Below, piece by piece: positions 1 to 9,221 of a DNA stretch of 30,500 bases. Source of the DNA: Symbiodinium natans (Eukaryota; Sar; Dinophyceae; Suessiales; Symbiodiniaceae); contig CAJNDS010002518.1 in the NCBI GenBank assembly GCA_905221605.1, positions 312,001-342,500 of the forward strand. Reading direction: 5' to 3'. The notes under the pieces are model-generated. The model did no database searches and was not told the origin of the DNA. It worked only from the letters and a program-made list of their open reading frames with translations. Made by a program: the position numbers and the translations under genes. Each line of letters starts with the position of its first letter. The first letter of the stretch is position 1.

Positions 1-740
1 ATGCCCCACTTCCACGCAGTTTTGAGGCATCTTGAGACTATCGCCATCATTGCTTCTGGTGGGAAAAAGCGACGCCCTAAAGTCTTTCACGACCCGAAGT
101 CAACCCCAAAGCTCCGAAACCCTGAAGCCCTAAGTCACCGAAACGCCCTTAGAGCCCTGCTGAATCCCTGGACCCTGCAAACCCCTCAAACCCTGCCCCG
201 CAAAATTGCGCCAGGTGTTCCTGCCTGCTTCTGAGAGTTGGTGCCCCACCTGCCCCACCTGAGGGTTTACGGCAACCTCCGGAACGCTGGAACATTGTTT
301 AGGGATTCTTAGAGCTGGGATTCCCTTTAGTAAACCTTTTGGGGTATGAGGATAAGGATGTTCTAACTTTTTGGAATTTACTGTAGGGCTTAGGGTCCGG
401 GTTGGGTTGATGGTTTAGGGTTTTAGGGTTTTTGGGTTTCGGGAGGTATATCTGTTTTGGATTCAAGGTCTAGGAGGCGTCCTGTCCTAGGCATGTACTG
501 TAGGGATTTTCCTCAGCCGGATCCGTTTCTTCAACAGGGCTCGCAATACACAACCCCCCCCACCGCCCGAAACACCCACCCCCCCCCCCCCAAAAAAAAA
601 AATAAATAAATCAAAAACAACATCATCAAATCCGAGGAACCCTGACCCTAAACTCCAAGAATCTAGAAGTCTCTGCACATCGGACCCCGCATACACAGGG
701 GTCCCTGCACGCCCAAAAGCCCTAGACCCTAAAAGCCCTC
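1..740. other. Decayed telomere-like repeat, no gene seen
   Basis: An open frame at 1-234 has a plausible protein-like first 30 codons and then dissolves into degenerate CCCTAAA-type sequence. From about 350 to 470 the strand is G-rich (GGGTTTAGGG variants); from about 540 to 735 it is C-rich, with a poly-C run followed by poly-A near 580-600. I cannot support a gene here. Confidence 0.5.
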
Positions 741-745
741 CGCAG

Positions 746-823
746 GTACTCTCGGCCTTCCGTCGAGCCAGAGCTTCCTCTGCCGCAGCCAACTCCAGCG
801 TCGGCGCCGGTGCCTTCCGAGAG
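746..823. other. Exon-like island between C-rich and G-rich arrays
   Basis: This GC-rich, repeat-free island has CCCTAAA-type sequence on its left and TTTAGGG-type sequence on its right. On the + strand it is bounded by a CCGCAG acceptor-like and a GAG|GTGGGG donor-like site. On the - strand the same bases read as an Ala/Glu/Arg-rich helical peptide containing LELAAAEEALARRKAES. Both strands are open, so direction is undecided and the product is unknown. Confidence 0.3.
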
Positions 824-825
824 GT

Positions 826-2280
826 GGGGGGGGGGGGGATTTTGAGCTTTGGGTTTGGGGCTTGTGGGGGGGAGGGGGGGTTTGGATTTTGAGTTGCGGG
901 TTTTGGGGTTTTGGGTTTGGGTACAATTAGGGTGTAGGGTTTAGGGGTTCATCGGGGTTCAATGGGGTACATTGCCGTGTAGAGTTTGGGGGATAGCTAG
1001 GGGTTTATCGCTTCGGCATCCCAAAAGTAGGGGTCCTTGTTGTATGGGGGGCTTGTAAATTTTAAAAATTGAAAGAAATATGTATTCCAACTTTTGACTT
1101 CCGTTCCAACTTTTGCTTGTCCCAGTTTTTGTTTACGAAAGTTGACAAGCATTGGAACAAATTGATAAATATTGAAATTCCAACTTTTTGAAGGCACAGG
1201 TGGTGAATTTCGTTTTTGCATGATGGCTGCTTCTTTAGCTTGTCAACGCTGTCTGACACCTGAGCCCTGCAGCCCTTCAAATGGTCAGGGGGTTGCAGCG
1301 CTTGGCACTAGAAAGAAAGGCTTGAGGAGCAGTTGTTTGTTTATTTTTTGTGGGACATATATATATATATATATACTTATGCACACTACATATGATATAT
1401 GGTTGTGCAGTCGTTGTAGTGACCACTGACCTGCATGGAAACCCAAAGCTACAAGGCCTGAGGGTTTAGGGTTTCGGGTTTAGGGTTTAGGCTTTAGGTC
1501 AGGTGCCTGAGTGTTCTTTGAAACGAGGGTCTCTCACGTCATGTTCTGCTAGCACAGATGTGGCCTTGGGCAGGCAAGCGACTGAAGAAGCGCAGGAGGG
1601 AGAAGAAGGCGAGAAGGAGGAGAGCCGGCCCAAGGGAAGCTGAAGCTGAATCCGGAAAGCGTAAATTGTGCGAGTGAGGCAGTGTCCTAAACGGAGGCAC
1701 GGTGGACCCCGGCTGTTTAGTCAGGATCGCAACTCCTTTTGCCAAGGGTACGATACTGTCCCCACTTTGTTGAAAACAGAACCCTACCAGACACAACGCT
1801 CCAAACCTCGCGGAGGAACGGGAGGAGGAGAGTCCCCCGCCTCCTGAGCCAGTGCCTCCCGCATTCTGGCCGGGGGCTGAGGAGTAAGCTTTCGGGTATT
1901 TTACGAATACACTTGTTACTCGAATGTTTTTTGGGATTGCTTATGGCTACTATTGTTGCACTGTGATATACGATTGTTGCAACATTAAGGATCCCTCAAC
2001 CCTACTAGGACGAAGTTGGCTGACGGAACTTGTCAACCACAGGTGACAAGGGTCTGCATGAGGGTGGACCGAACCCTAAACCCTCACCCAAAAAGCCAAA
2101 CCTTCCCTCAACAACTTAAACCCCTCTTACCTTTCTTAAGCCCCAGAACCCCCAAGAGCCCCTAAGCCATTAGCCCTAAACCCTAAACCCAATACCCAAT
2201 TCCCCTAACCCTAATCGCCTTCGGCTTCAGAGGTTTCTTAACAGAAGGACCCCCAAAGGGACCCCTAATTTGGAAAACTA
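826..2280. other. G-rich decayed repeat, then mixed unique and C-rich sequence
   Basis: 826-960 is degenerate TTTAGGG-like DNA. A short TA microsatellite lies at about 1357-1376, and a GGGTTTAGGG block at about 1453-1500. A 39-codon open frame at 1558-1677 is very rich in Lys and Arg (MWPWAGKRLKKRRREKK at its start), but it comes from a purine-rich run and is weak evidence for an exon. 2070-2230 is degenerate CCCTAAA sequence. No gene is recognised. Confidence 0.4.
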
Positions 2281-2282
2281 TC

Positions 2283-2446
2283 TATTTCCCGAACCCTAAA
2301 CCCGAAACCCGAAACACGAACCCTAAACCCTAAACCCTAAACCCTAAACCCTAAACCCTAAACCCTAAACCCTAAACCCTAAACCCTAAACCCTGAACCC
2401 TGAACCCTAAACCCTAAACCCTAAACCCTAAACCCTAAACCCTAAA
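2283..2446 (-). repeat. Interstitial telomere repeat, CCCTAAA orientation
   Basis: About twenty near-perfect CCCTAAA units with a few CCCTGAA or CCCGAAA variants. This is the plant-type telomere repeat, here far from a chromosome end because unique sequence lies on both sides. It forms the left arm of a C-array / island / G-array arrangement completed by the array at 2563-2671. Confidence 0.95.
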
Positions 2447-2562
2447 GGCACGGCTTCTGTGCACCAGAACATCTGGACATCGCAGCGGCCGCAGCCCCTC
2501 GGTCCTGGCCCGAGGGGTACGGAGACGAGGCGCTCTCCGGGGCTTAGTCCGGAGCCTCCGAA
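2447..2562. other. 115-base unique island between opposed telomere arrays
   Basis: GC-rich unique sequence framed by CCCTAAA on the left and TTTAGGG on the right. Several frames are open, for example CAPEHLDIAAAAAPRSWPEG on the + strand, but none is clearly better. It has the same architecture as the islands near 746, 3693, 7507, 8503 and 10579. Confidence 0.35.
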
Positions 2563-2671
2563 AGTAGGGTTTAGGGTTTAGGGTTTAGGGTTTAGGGTTT
2601 AGGGTTTAGGGTTTAGGGTTTAGGGTTTAGGGTTTAGGGTTTAGGGTTTAGGGTTTAGGGTTTAGGGTTTA
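2563..2671 (+). repeat. Interstitial telomere repeat, TTTAGGG orientation
   Basis: About fifteen uninterrupted TTTAGGG units, ending exactly where the inverted-repeat element at 2672 begins. The near-perfect state suggests recent expansion or strong homogenisation. Confidence 0.95.
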
Positions 2672-2810
2672 CTTGCAGGTTCATGGTACTTATTAACCAA
2701 TTATACCTGGACTTATAACCCAAATTAGAACCATCTTGGGGCACTTCAGGGGCTTGTAAGTGTTACAAGTACAGTTAGAATTGGTTTTATAAGTACCCTG
2801 AACCTCCAAG
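2672..2810. mobile_element. MITE-like element, family A, copy 1
   Basis: Terminal inverted repeats: the left end reads CTTGCAGGTTCATGGTACTT and the right end reads AAGTACCCTGAACCTCCAAG, with further inverted matching (TTATTAACCAATT against AATTGGTTTTATAA). The element is 139 bases, has no coding capacity and sits inside a TTTAGGG array. A second copy with the same termini is at 8768-8947. Its ends carry AG|GTTCA and CCTCCAAG|, so it could supply a donor and an acceptor in either orientation. Confidence 0.85.
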
Positions 2811-3810
2811 TAGGGTTTAGGGTTTAGGGTTCAGGGTTTAGGGTTTAAAAAGGGTCTGTGAAAATTCGGGTACCTGTTTGGTGGGGTTTAGGGTTTTGAG
2901 GGCTCGGGGCGTTTCATAGTTCGGGGTCTTGGAGCTTTTAAGGCTTTAGGGCTTGAAGGGCTTTCAAGGTTTCAAGGTGTTGAGGGTTTTTGGTTTAAGG
3001 CTTCGGGCTGTAGGCTTGGTGTTTGAGGTAGTGTGTTTTGTGCGCCTTTTATGGCCAATCCCCGGCTACCCTCCACAGAACGCCTTACGGATGGATGCAG
3101 GGTTCAGGGTGTGAGGTGTTTTCTGGGCTTGAGCGTACGGTGAGTCTCACCCTCTGTGGTGCTTTACTGTCACTTTAGATCCTTAGCCTTTTTGGGTTTA
3201 TTGGGTTTCTTAATAAGGCAGCCAAGAATGAAAATTATAGCTACCCTGCTAAGTGCAGCCAAGCACCCTGAGTTCAATGGTACTGTAGTGGGTGGGTTGT
3301 TCTACACTTGGGTCACTTAATTATGGCCTTTTGCATGAGGAATCCTACTATGCAAGGCCCTAAAACCCCAAGCCCGCAAAACCCTAAGATAGCAGGAGCC
3401 TGATTTCGACCAACCTCCATGCAGGGCTTTTGTTGGCTGTTCGAGGGCATGGGGGCTAGATGTTTTTGTTTGCTCGTTGTGTTTTCAATTGGTTCTTGGC
3501 GTACGTGGCAGGTGTTTTGTAGGGTTAGGGCTGGCTTTTGGAATGGTGGGGCCCTTAGCGTTGTAGAAGGTTCAAGTTGGGTTTCGGGCTTTGGGAATGT
3601 AAGGATTTAGGGTTGGCAATGCGTCTGCAACTCTCCAGCCTTCAGCAGAAAAACCGAAGGCCCCTAAACCCTAAACCCTAAAACCCTAAACTTTGCGGGT
3701 TTCAGGGGGGTCTACGGGCAGGTGCTGAGCTGGTGATGTTGCTGGAGCTCCGCGCCGGGCTCTCCGCTGGAAGCTTCATCCGGCTTAGGGTTTATGGTTT
3801 AGGGTTTAGG
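2811..3810. other. Decayed G-rich repeat with one coding-like island
   Basis: 2811-3010 is degenerate TTTAGGG sequence. 3020-3350 is unique sequence without a convincing frame. 3355-3390 and 3659-3692 are CCCTAAA-type. Between the latter and a TTTAGGG block at 3785 lies a GC-rich island whose + strand reads GAELVMLLELRAGLSAGSF, a plausible helical exon piece. A frame at 3419-3610 looks repeat-derived. Confidence 0.35.
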
Positions 3811-3910
3811 TTGGGATGTTCCCCCTTATACTAACAGTCCCTGCTAGGGGTTATAGTACCCCTATTATGGTCCCTATGAGTGACTTTTAGTATGGGGGGG
3901 AACATCCCAA
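3811..3910. mobile_element. MITE-like element, family B, copy 1
   Basis: An exact 100-base element. The left terminus is TTGGGATGTTCCCCCTTATA and the right terminus is its near-perfect inverse, ending GGGGAACATCCCAA. The inverted match spans about 24 bases. It is non-coding and sits between telomere-type blocks. A diverged copy of the same family lies at 15740-15833. Confidence 0.9.
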
Positions 3911-4451
3911 GGTTTAGGGTGTACTACAAAGTCGCCATCAGTGCTGGTTGCTTAGGGTTGAGGGTTCATCATTTCAGAGAGCTAGTGTACTGCTTAGCGT
4001 GTGATATATACACATACATATATTATTATCTTCATCTACATATGTGCGCGTGTGTGTCGAATGGCCATGGCTCTTGTGCGCCCAGCATGCTTCGGAGTGA
4101 TGGGATGAAGACCAGCCCATCCTTCAACTGCAAAAGGCAGGACTTACAGCACCTGAGCATGTCTGCAGCATCCTCCGTCAAAAAGCCTTGATTCAACAAT
4201 ATTAAGGGTTGTACATAATTACTGATTTGCCGGCATGGCGAGAAGCAATCACGTGAACGGCTATGATTGCTGCCGTTCTTAGTTATTATTCCTACCCCGA
4301 CTATCGATTTTGAGTTTGCTGCAGCTGCGGCGGTGCCACAACAAAAGTTGTGATTCGCACATCTCTTCAGGAGACTGCAAAAGGGACGAGTCGCCCCGAC
4401 TGCTGGTGGGAAAGGCAGCTGCGGCAGAGTCTTTCTTGGCCACAGGCAGTT
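3911..4451. other. Unique sequence upstream of the relict spliced leader
   Basis: Contains an AT-rich and GT-rich stretch at about 4002-4060, then ordinary GC-balanced sequence. Opposed frames overlap here: + 3880-4191 and - 4032-4493 (153 codons). The - frame runs through the antisense of the relict spliced leader, has no recognised motif, and I do not call it. Confidence 0.4.
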
Positions 4452-4469
4452 TAGGCATTTTGGCTCAAG
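4452..4469 (+). other. Relict dinoflagellate spliced leader (DinoSL)
   Basis: The bases TAGGCATTTTGGCTCAAG match 17 of 18 positions of the 3' part of the 22-base spliced leader that dinoflagellates trans-splice onto nuclear mRNAs (established knowledge); the last 14 bases, CATTTTGGCTCAAG, are exact. A chance 17/18 match is very unlikely in a window this size. Genomic relict leaders mark genes copied back into DNA from mature, trans-spliced mRNA. It lies about 280 bases upstream of the oxygenase start, on the same strand. Confidence 0.85.
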
Positions 4470-4750
4470 CAACATTGGTTTGACGCTTCGCACGTGGGTC
4501 AGCTTTTCCGGCCATGCTTGTCAGAGTCAGTCTTCGCGCAGAGCTGGGGCGCAGGCCAGGCATTTCGAGTGTCATAGCAAGGCATAGTAGGCCCGCATGT
4601 GCAGTTCCTCTTCCTCCCGGAAAAAGTCCAAACCGCACACAGTGTGGATGGGAGCCGTTGGGGACTCTGCTTGCTCTGACGGCTTTCTGTGCGAAATCCA
4701 AGCGGCCAATGGCAACGGGAAGGTGATGTGTGCAGCAACAGATTTCGGAG
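4470..4750 (+). other. Leader of the retrogene, with an in-frame 70-codon open stretch
   Basis: After the relict leader, the first ATG (4514) opens a frame that runs to a TGA at 4724-4726. This is the same frame as the oxygenase that follows and no other stop lies between, so this may be an N-terminal extension lost through one nonsense change, or simply 5' untranslated sequence. I recognise no motif in it. I place the oxygenase start at the ATG at 4751 because family-like sequence begins there. Confidence 0.4.
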
Positions 4751-6019
4751 ATGTTGGACTCCCTAGATGGACTTCCCAGTCCTCACTTCGCGGCTGGTTG
4801 CACGGGTGCCATTGCACTTACCTCAGGGCTGGAGGGGTTGACGTCTTTGAGGTCATCAGACATCGAGATGCTGTTGGAAAAATGTCAGCAGGCACCCTGT
4901 GGAAAGGGCGAGAAGACGGTCGTCGATGTCAGTGTGCGCCGAGTCATGCAAACTGTTGAAGTAGGGGTACAGTGGCCGGAGCTTCCAAGCGTATTGCAAG
5001 AAGTAGAACAACAGCTCTTTCCCGGAACAGTTCTCCGTGCTGAGCTTGATAAGTTGCTGATTTACAGACCAGGTGACTTCTTCAAGGAGCACCGAGACTC
5101 GAAGCGATATGACGACCACGTGGCCACCCTCGTAGCAATTGCTGATTGCTTCCATACGGGCGGGGCAGTAGTTTTCTACGAAGATGGCAGGGAAGTGGCA
5201 CGTTGGGAGGGGGGAGGTGGATCATGGTGCTGCTGGCTCACCTCCAGCAAGCACGAGATTGAACCCGTCCTCGAAGGATATCGCGTCGTTGCAACATACA
5301 AGATTCTGGCAGCACCTTCGGAAAACCAAATCTTTCCAGAACGCTTCGCTCTGCAGCTTTCGGAATGCATGCCTGCAATAAGGGCACTGCTTGAGGAGAG
5401 ACACTTTGTGTGATGTGGGCTTCCTGCTGCATCACGAGTATCGCTTCGACGGCAGCCCTCAGTTGGACTGCTTGGCTTCGAGCTTCAGGTCCGAGAGGTG
5501 CAGTTGGTACGTGAGTTCCTCTCTGACTCAGACGACGAATATGTTCAATGCCGAGTCGCCTGCCGAATAGAGGACGAAGATCCTTACGAGTGGCCCTTTT
5601 GTCCTGGCACCAGTGAGTCTTTCTGGTTCAAGGATGACAAGGACAAGTTCCAACTCTCCAAAGCAGCAGCCGACCTCTACGGAGTCAAAGAGCTGCGTTT
5701 CGCTGACCTCCAGTTCACACTGAGATTCCCCTTGACTGAGTGGGATGACCAAGATTGGGGTTATTGGCCTGTGCTGGGCTGTCTCTGGTGCATTTCGCGA
5801 AGGCAACTCCTCCAGAGGTTCGACTCTAGGAGCCCCGACGGCTTCCAAGAAGACCTTTGGGGCAACCAAGGGAACTTCAATATTTACTGGTACAAAACAG
5901 CAGCACTCATCGTGCGAGTTCGTGAAGAGGACTCCCCACATTTTGACAATGACATCACCTTGTACGATGGGGATGGTTGGTCGTCATGGCATAACAGCGA
6001 ATACAGGGCCCATGACTAG
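4751..6019 (+). CDS. 2-oxoglutarate/Fe(II)-dependent oxygenase, prolyl-4-hydroxylase-like; probable retrogene with a frame break
   Basis: From the ATG at 4751 an intronless frame of 220 codons runs to a TGA at 5411. It holds the iron and 2-oxoglutarate site of the P4H-type fold: H-x-D in FFKEHRDSKRYDDH (H114, D116), the strand TGGAVVFYEDG, and KHEIEPVLEGYR with distal H168 and R178. These enzymes oxidise a protein or small-molecule substrate using O2 and 2-oxoglutarate; the substrate is not predictable. At 5412-5464 the family-like sequence continues in the next frame (VGFLLHHEYRFDGS) and then returns to the first frame (GLLGFELQVREVQ) down to the TAG at 6017-6019, where GNQGNFNIYWYKTAALIV resembles the family C-terminus. 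Two compensating indels explain this best. A 48-base GT-AG intron at 5408-5455 would also restore frame, but would remove conserved-looking residues. The relict leader upstream and lack of other introns point to a retrocopy, perhaps a young pseudogene. Confidence 0.75.
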
Positions 6020-6609
6020 CGCCATTCAGCGCCGATGGCCGAGCGAAGGCAATACAAATGGACGGGTGCCCTTAGGGCTTAGGGTTGATGTGGGTTTCGG
6101 AATGATGGTTTTTTATTTCACCAGCAGCGGCCATGTAGCCGTAAGCTTCCACGTGCAGCTGTGACAGGCCTGAGCCACGCAACACATTGCGTCAGATGTA
6201 AACTACAGTGTCACAGATCAGCGGTATTGCCCACTGTTTCTGAAGCTACTCTTCCTTGTTGTAGTGGTAATCAAGTAAGCCAAGCCAAGCCCAACCTTGC
6301 CCAATTCGGACTCGGCGGCCCTGGCAATGGCCCGACAGGCGAGCTGGGTGGGGCCATGGGCGAAAGGGTTGAGGGTGCACAGGATACTTGGGCTACGCCG
6401 CGTGGGGCATACCTCGGCGCTGTGCGATTTGTGCAAGCTTCAGGGTGCAAGGTTTTTTGAGGCTTTGCATTGACACCCGAAACCCTGAACCCTAAACCCT
6501 AAACCCTTGGTGTACCTTCGCATCTGATGTGGCTTCCTCACGTGAGGGGCTCATATATGCCCTGGCCTGCAATCTTTAAGCCTTCTGTCTCAGCTGTAGA
6601 CCCTACCCG
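6020..6609. other. 3' flank of the retrogene, no gene seen
   Basis: No poly-A tract was seen after 6019. 6161-6460 has an open + frame, and the - strand around 6218-6436 reads LACRAIARAAESELGKVGL; both are weak. A short CCCTAAA block lies at 6478-6507. Confidence 0.35.
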
Positions 6610-7069
6610 GGGTTTAGGGTTTAGGGTTTAGGGTTCAGGGTTTAGGGTTTAGGGTTTAGGGGAAGTAACAAATGTACTTCAAATCTTTGACAAGGATGCT
6701 TCCTACATCCCTCTTTGCCGAGGGATCTATTTGCTTGGAATAGGTCATTTTGAGCAGTTGAGATAAGGCCTAAGCCCACAGCCCGAAACCCGACTCCCCA
6801 AACCCCAAACACGACTCCCCAAACCCTAAACCCTAAACCCTAAACCCTAAATCCTAAACCCTAAACCCTAAACCCTAAACCGCACCTGTAGTGCTCAAAT
6901 GCCCTGACCAAGGCCGGCGCTGCGAAGCGCAGGGGGAAGGTGTGGTCCAGAGTTGATGTGCAACCTGTCAGAGGGAGTTCGGGCTGTCGGGGTCTAGGGT
7001 TGATAAGGGCGTAGGGTTTATAGGGTTCAGGGTTTCCAACCCTAAACCCTAAACCCTAAACCCTAAACC
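6610..7069. repeat. Telomere-type arrays in both orientations with unique spacers
   Basis: TTTAGGG array at 6610-6661, CCCTAAA array at 6820-6882 (with a CCCCAAA-type lead-in from about 6780), mixed G-type sequence at about 6990-7033, and CCCTAAA at 7038-7069. The spacers at 6662-6780 and 6883-6985 are unique, and I see no convincing gene in them. Confidence 0.9.
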
Positions 7070-7427
7070 GTTTCATCGGGTATTTTGGGGGCTTCACAGT
7101 TTAAGGCCTGCTTGGGTTCAGGGCATTTCGGGCGCATTTGGTTTCCCGATCTGCCGTTCTATTATGTGCCTAGAAGCAAACAAACAAAGGATAATTTTCC
7201 GTATATGAAACAGGGTATATATTACTGTTGTTGGTGAGTGTACATAAGGTTCCTTTTTAATTTTGGTGAGTGTATACCTTGGGGTGTCCTTTTGGGGGTA
7301 CAAGAAATATAGACCCCACTTCAATATAGACCCCACTTCATATGACTTGTGACCCTTACCAGGAGGTTCTGAAGCATGGTTAGTAAAATCAATCATAAAG
7401 GATATGACCCTTGCAAGGAGGTTCTTT
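7070..7427. other. Unique AT-leaning spacer with a short direct repeat
   Basis: No gene recognised. The words ATATAGACCCCACTTCA (about 7308-7340) and TATGACCCTT/TGTGACCCTTAC plus AGGAGGTTCT (about 7340-7425) each occur twice, the trace of local duplication. A - strand frame at 7118-7396 is AT-rich and unconvincing. Confidence 0.4.
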
Positions 7428-7681
7428 ACCCTAAACCCTAAACCCTAAACCCTAAACCCTAAACCCTAAACCCTAAACCCTAAACCCTAAACCCTAAACC
7501 CTAAACCGTCTTGGTTGCTGCTTTGGTTGGATCGGTTCTGGGCGCGGCGTGTGGAGGTGATTCGGTGTGTTTTTCCAGATGGGCGTGAGGAAGCGGGCGA
7601 CCCAGTAGGGTTTAGGGTTTAGGGTTTAGGGTTTAGGGTTTAGGGTTTAGGGTTTAGGGTTTAGGGTTTAGGGTTTAGGGG
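7428..7681. repeat. Opposed telomere arrays around a 100-base island
   Basis: CCCTAAA units fill 7428-7506 and TTTAGGG units fill 7606-7681, nearly perfect in both. The island between (7507-7605) is GC-rich and reads LVAALVGSVLGAACGGDSV in one + frame. The arrangement repeats that at 2283-2671 almost exactly, in order and size. Confidence 0.9.
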
Positions 7682-8502
7682 GACCTGTGCACATTTTGTT
7701 TTTTCCTTCATTCGGCTTAAGAGGACCGCAGTGAGGAAAGTTCTTGCCGCGGGTTAGGGTTTAATATGGGGGCTTGGTAGTGTTTATAGCATATGCCCCA
7801 GCATGCGCCCCACCTCACCCCCACCTCCCCCCACCACCTTTGGTTGATGGTGGGGTCTAGTGTTTGGAATTTCCAGCCGCAGCGGCCATTCAGGTAATCG
7901 TGATACAGGTGCGATGCAGCAGCGGAGATCGAGATGGCCCGACGGGACCACTCGCACGCTGCATCATTCCGATTGTGCCACTTCTGGCGTGCAGAGTGAA
8001 AAACTGCGGTTGTCACGTACTTTGTTCGCCTCCCGGTCAACGACGAGGTCATTAAGGTGGCAGCATTTGTCGGCATTCTTGCTGGTGCTTTCCAGCTGAG
8101 CATACGTCCATGAGCAGGAACCCAGGCCAAAGTGACCTCAAAACCCAGGGACTGTTGTTGAACGTTTGAATGTTTAAAGTTTCCTCCCTCCCCACCGTGG
8201 TTCGTGGTGGACTTTACGGTCTAGGGCCTGGGGTTAGGCTTTAGGGCTTAGGGTGCTTTGCGGTTTGGGTTTGAGGGTTGGGGCTTCTTGCCGCTCCCCC
8301 TGTGGCTCGTGGTGGCTACGGATTCGGGTGAGGATGGTTGCGTTGAGGGGTTTAGGGTTTCGGGTGGCGGACACCAGGAGGCTTTTTGTGGTTTATAGAG
8401 CTTCTGAATTCAGCCGGATTTACAAGTGGGCTTAATGGGGTAGCCAGGAGGGGGGGGGGGTGTGGGGCCCTAAACCCTAAACCCCAAACCCCAAATCCCC
8501 AG
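7682..8502. other. Unique sequence then degenerate G-rich repeat
   Basis: 7690-8110 is GC-balanced with overlapping frames on both strands (- 7717-8130, 137 codons; + 7860-8099), none with a recognised motif. 8220-8365 is degenerate TTTAGGG-like DNA, with poly-G at about 8450-8460, then a CCCTAAA/CCCCAAA block at 8467-8495. Confidence 0.35.
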
Positions 8503-8562
8503 CTGAGGTCCGCTTTGCGGCCTTGGACCTCAAAGGAGGCGCCGTGCACAGCAAGGCTATTG
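8503..8562 (+). other. Exon-like island, product unknown
   Basis: Bounded by an ATCCCCAG acceptor-like site and a TTG|GTTGCT donor-like site, with a CCCTAAA array upstream and G-rich repeat downstream. In one frame it reads EVRFAALDLKGGAVHSKAI, well mixed in charge and hydrophobicity like a folded protein. No homologue is recognised and no join was found. Confidence 0.4.
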
Positions 8563-8671
8563 GTTGCTTTTAAGGTTGTGGCTGAGAGGGCGCATAAAGG
8601 GCTTAAAAGGTGTATAGGCTTAGGGCTTTTAGGGTGTAGGGTTAAGGGCTTTGAGATTGGACACTGCTCAG

Positions 8672-8767
8672 AGAAGGTTCCCTCGATCTCCTCGAAGTCC
8701 GCATCGGTGACGACGAGAAGGCTTGTGACCAGAGTCTTTCACGGACCTGTCATACCCAAGACTACCG
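8672..8767. other. Coding-like flank left of MITE-A copy 2
   Basis: On the + strand, after a CTGCTCAG acceptor-like site, the sequence reads GSLDLLEVRIGDDEKACDQS and runs into the element, whose edge offers a GAG|GTTCATGG donor. The - strand also has an open reading (LLVVTDADFEEIEGTFSEQ), so direction is not settled. Product unknown. Confidence 0.3.
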
Positions 8768-8947
8768 CTTGGAGGTTCATGGTACTTATTAACCAATGAT
8801 AACTGTACTGAACCCGCTCATAAACCCCTGAAGTGCCCTAATATGGTAATCATAATTGGTTAAAAAGTAATTACCATCATAAGCCCCTGAAGTGCCCTAA
8901 TTCGGTAATTATCACTGGTTAATAAGTAATTACCCTGAACCTCCAAG
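8768..8947. mobile_element. MITE-like element, family A, copy 2
   Basis: 180 bases with terminal inverted repeats starting CTTGGAGGTTCATGGTACTT and ending ACCCTGAACCTCCAAG, extended inwards by TTATTAACCA and its inverse. An internal near-repeat (CCCCTGAAGTGCCCTAAT, twice) suggests internal duplication. Both ends carry possible splice sites (GGAG|GTTCA and CCTCCAAG|) on each strand, and coding-like sequence abuts both sides. This is what an introner, a transposon that becomes an intron on insertion, would look like. Confidence 0.88.
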
Positions 8948-9048
8948 CGGCGCTGTTGCTCTTCACCGCCTGTCTCAGCCCCTTTGAGTCTTCCAGGTGC
9001 TGCTTGGCAAAGCGAAGCACATTAGCTTCGTGCGCCGCTCAGTCACTG
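8948..9048 (-). other. Coding-like flank right of MITE-A copy 2
   Basis: The - strand reads AHEANVLRFAKQHLEDSKGL and continues in frame to the element edge, a convincing amphipathic helix. The + strand is also open (LLLFTACLSPFESSRC) but less protein-like. If this - reading is real, the element-derived intron would be spliced on the - strand. No family recognised. Confidence 0.35.
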
Positions 9049-9069
9049 CTTGAATAGGAGTTTAGGGAG

Positions 9070-9130
9070 GCCCAAACCCTAAGCCATAAGCCCTAAACCC
9101 AAAACCCTAAACCCTAACCCTAAACCCTAC
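9070..9130 (-). repeat. CCCTAAA-type array
   Basis: Degenerate then clean CCCTAAA units, ending about ten bases before the exon-like island at 9140. Confidence 0.85.
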
Positions 9131-9139
9131 TGTGCCAAG

Positions 9140-9221
9140 GGCGTCGTGGGCGCAGCAGATGCAGATGGGAATGTTGTCAGGATCTTCGACCAGGCGAAGC
9201 GGCAGCACACTCCCATGGCAG
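9140..9221 (+). other. Exon-like island, product unknown
   Basis: An acceptor-like GTGCCAAG precedes it and a CATGGCAG|GTTTGA donor-like site follows. It reads GAADADGNVVRIFDQAKRQH in the phase-0 frame (82 bases, ends in phase 1). The composition is typical of a real exon and it lies just after a CCCTAAA array. The - strand frame at 9127-9501 overlaps it. No family recognised. Confidence 0.4.

Noticed and set aside
2283-2671. Opposed telomere arrays could mark a chromosome end or a fused minichromosome
   Set aside because: The same arrangement occurs many times in the window with genes on both sides, so these are interstitial arrays.
4032-4493. 153-codon open frame on the - strand
   Set aside because: No motif is recognised, it overlaps a + frame, and its first codons are the antisense of the relict spliced leader.
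6610-7681. Regular repeats resembling a CRISPR array
   Set aside because: Units are contiguous 7-mers without spacers, and the DNA is eukaryotic.
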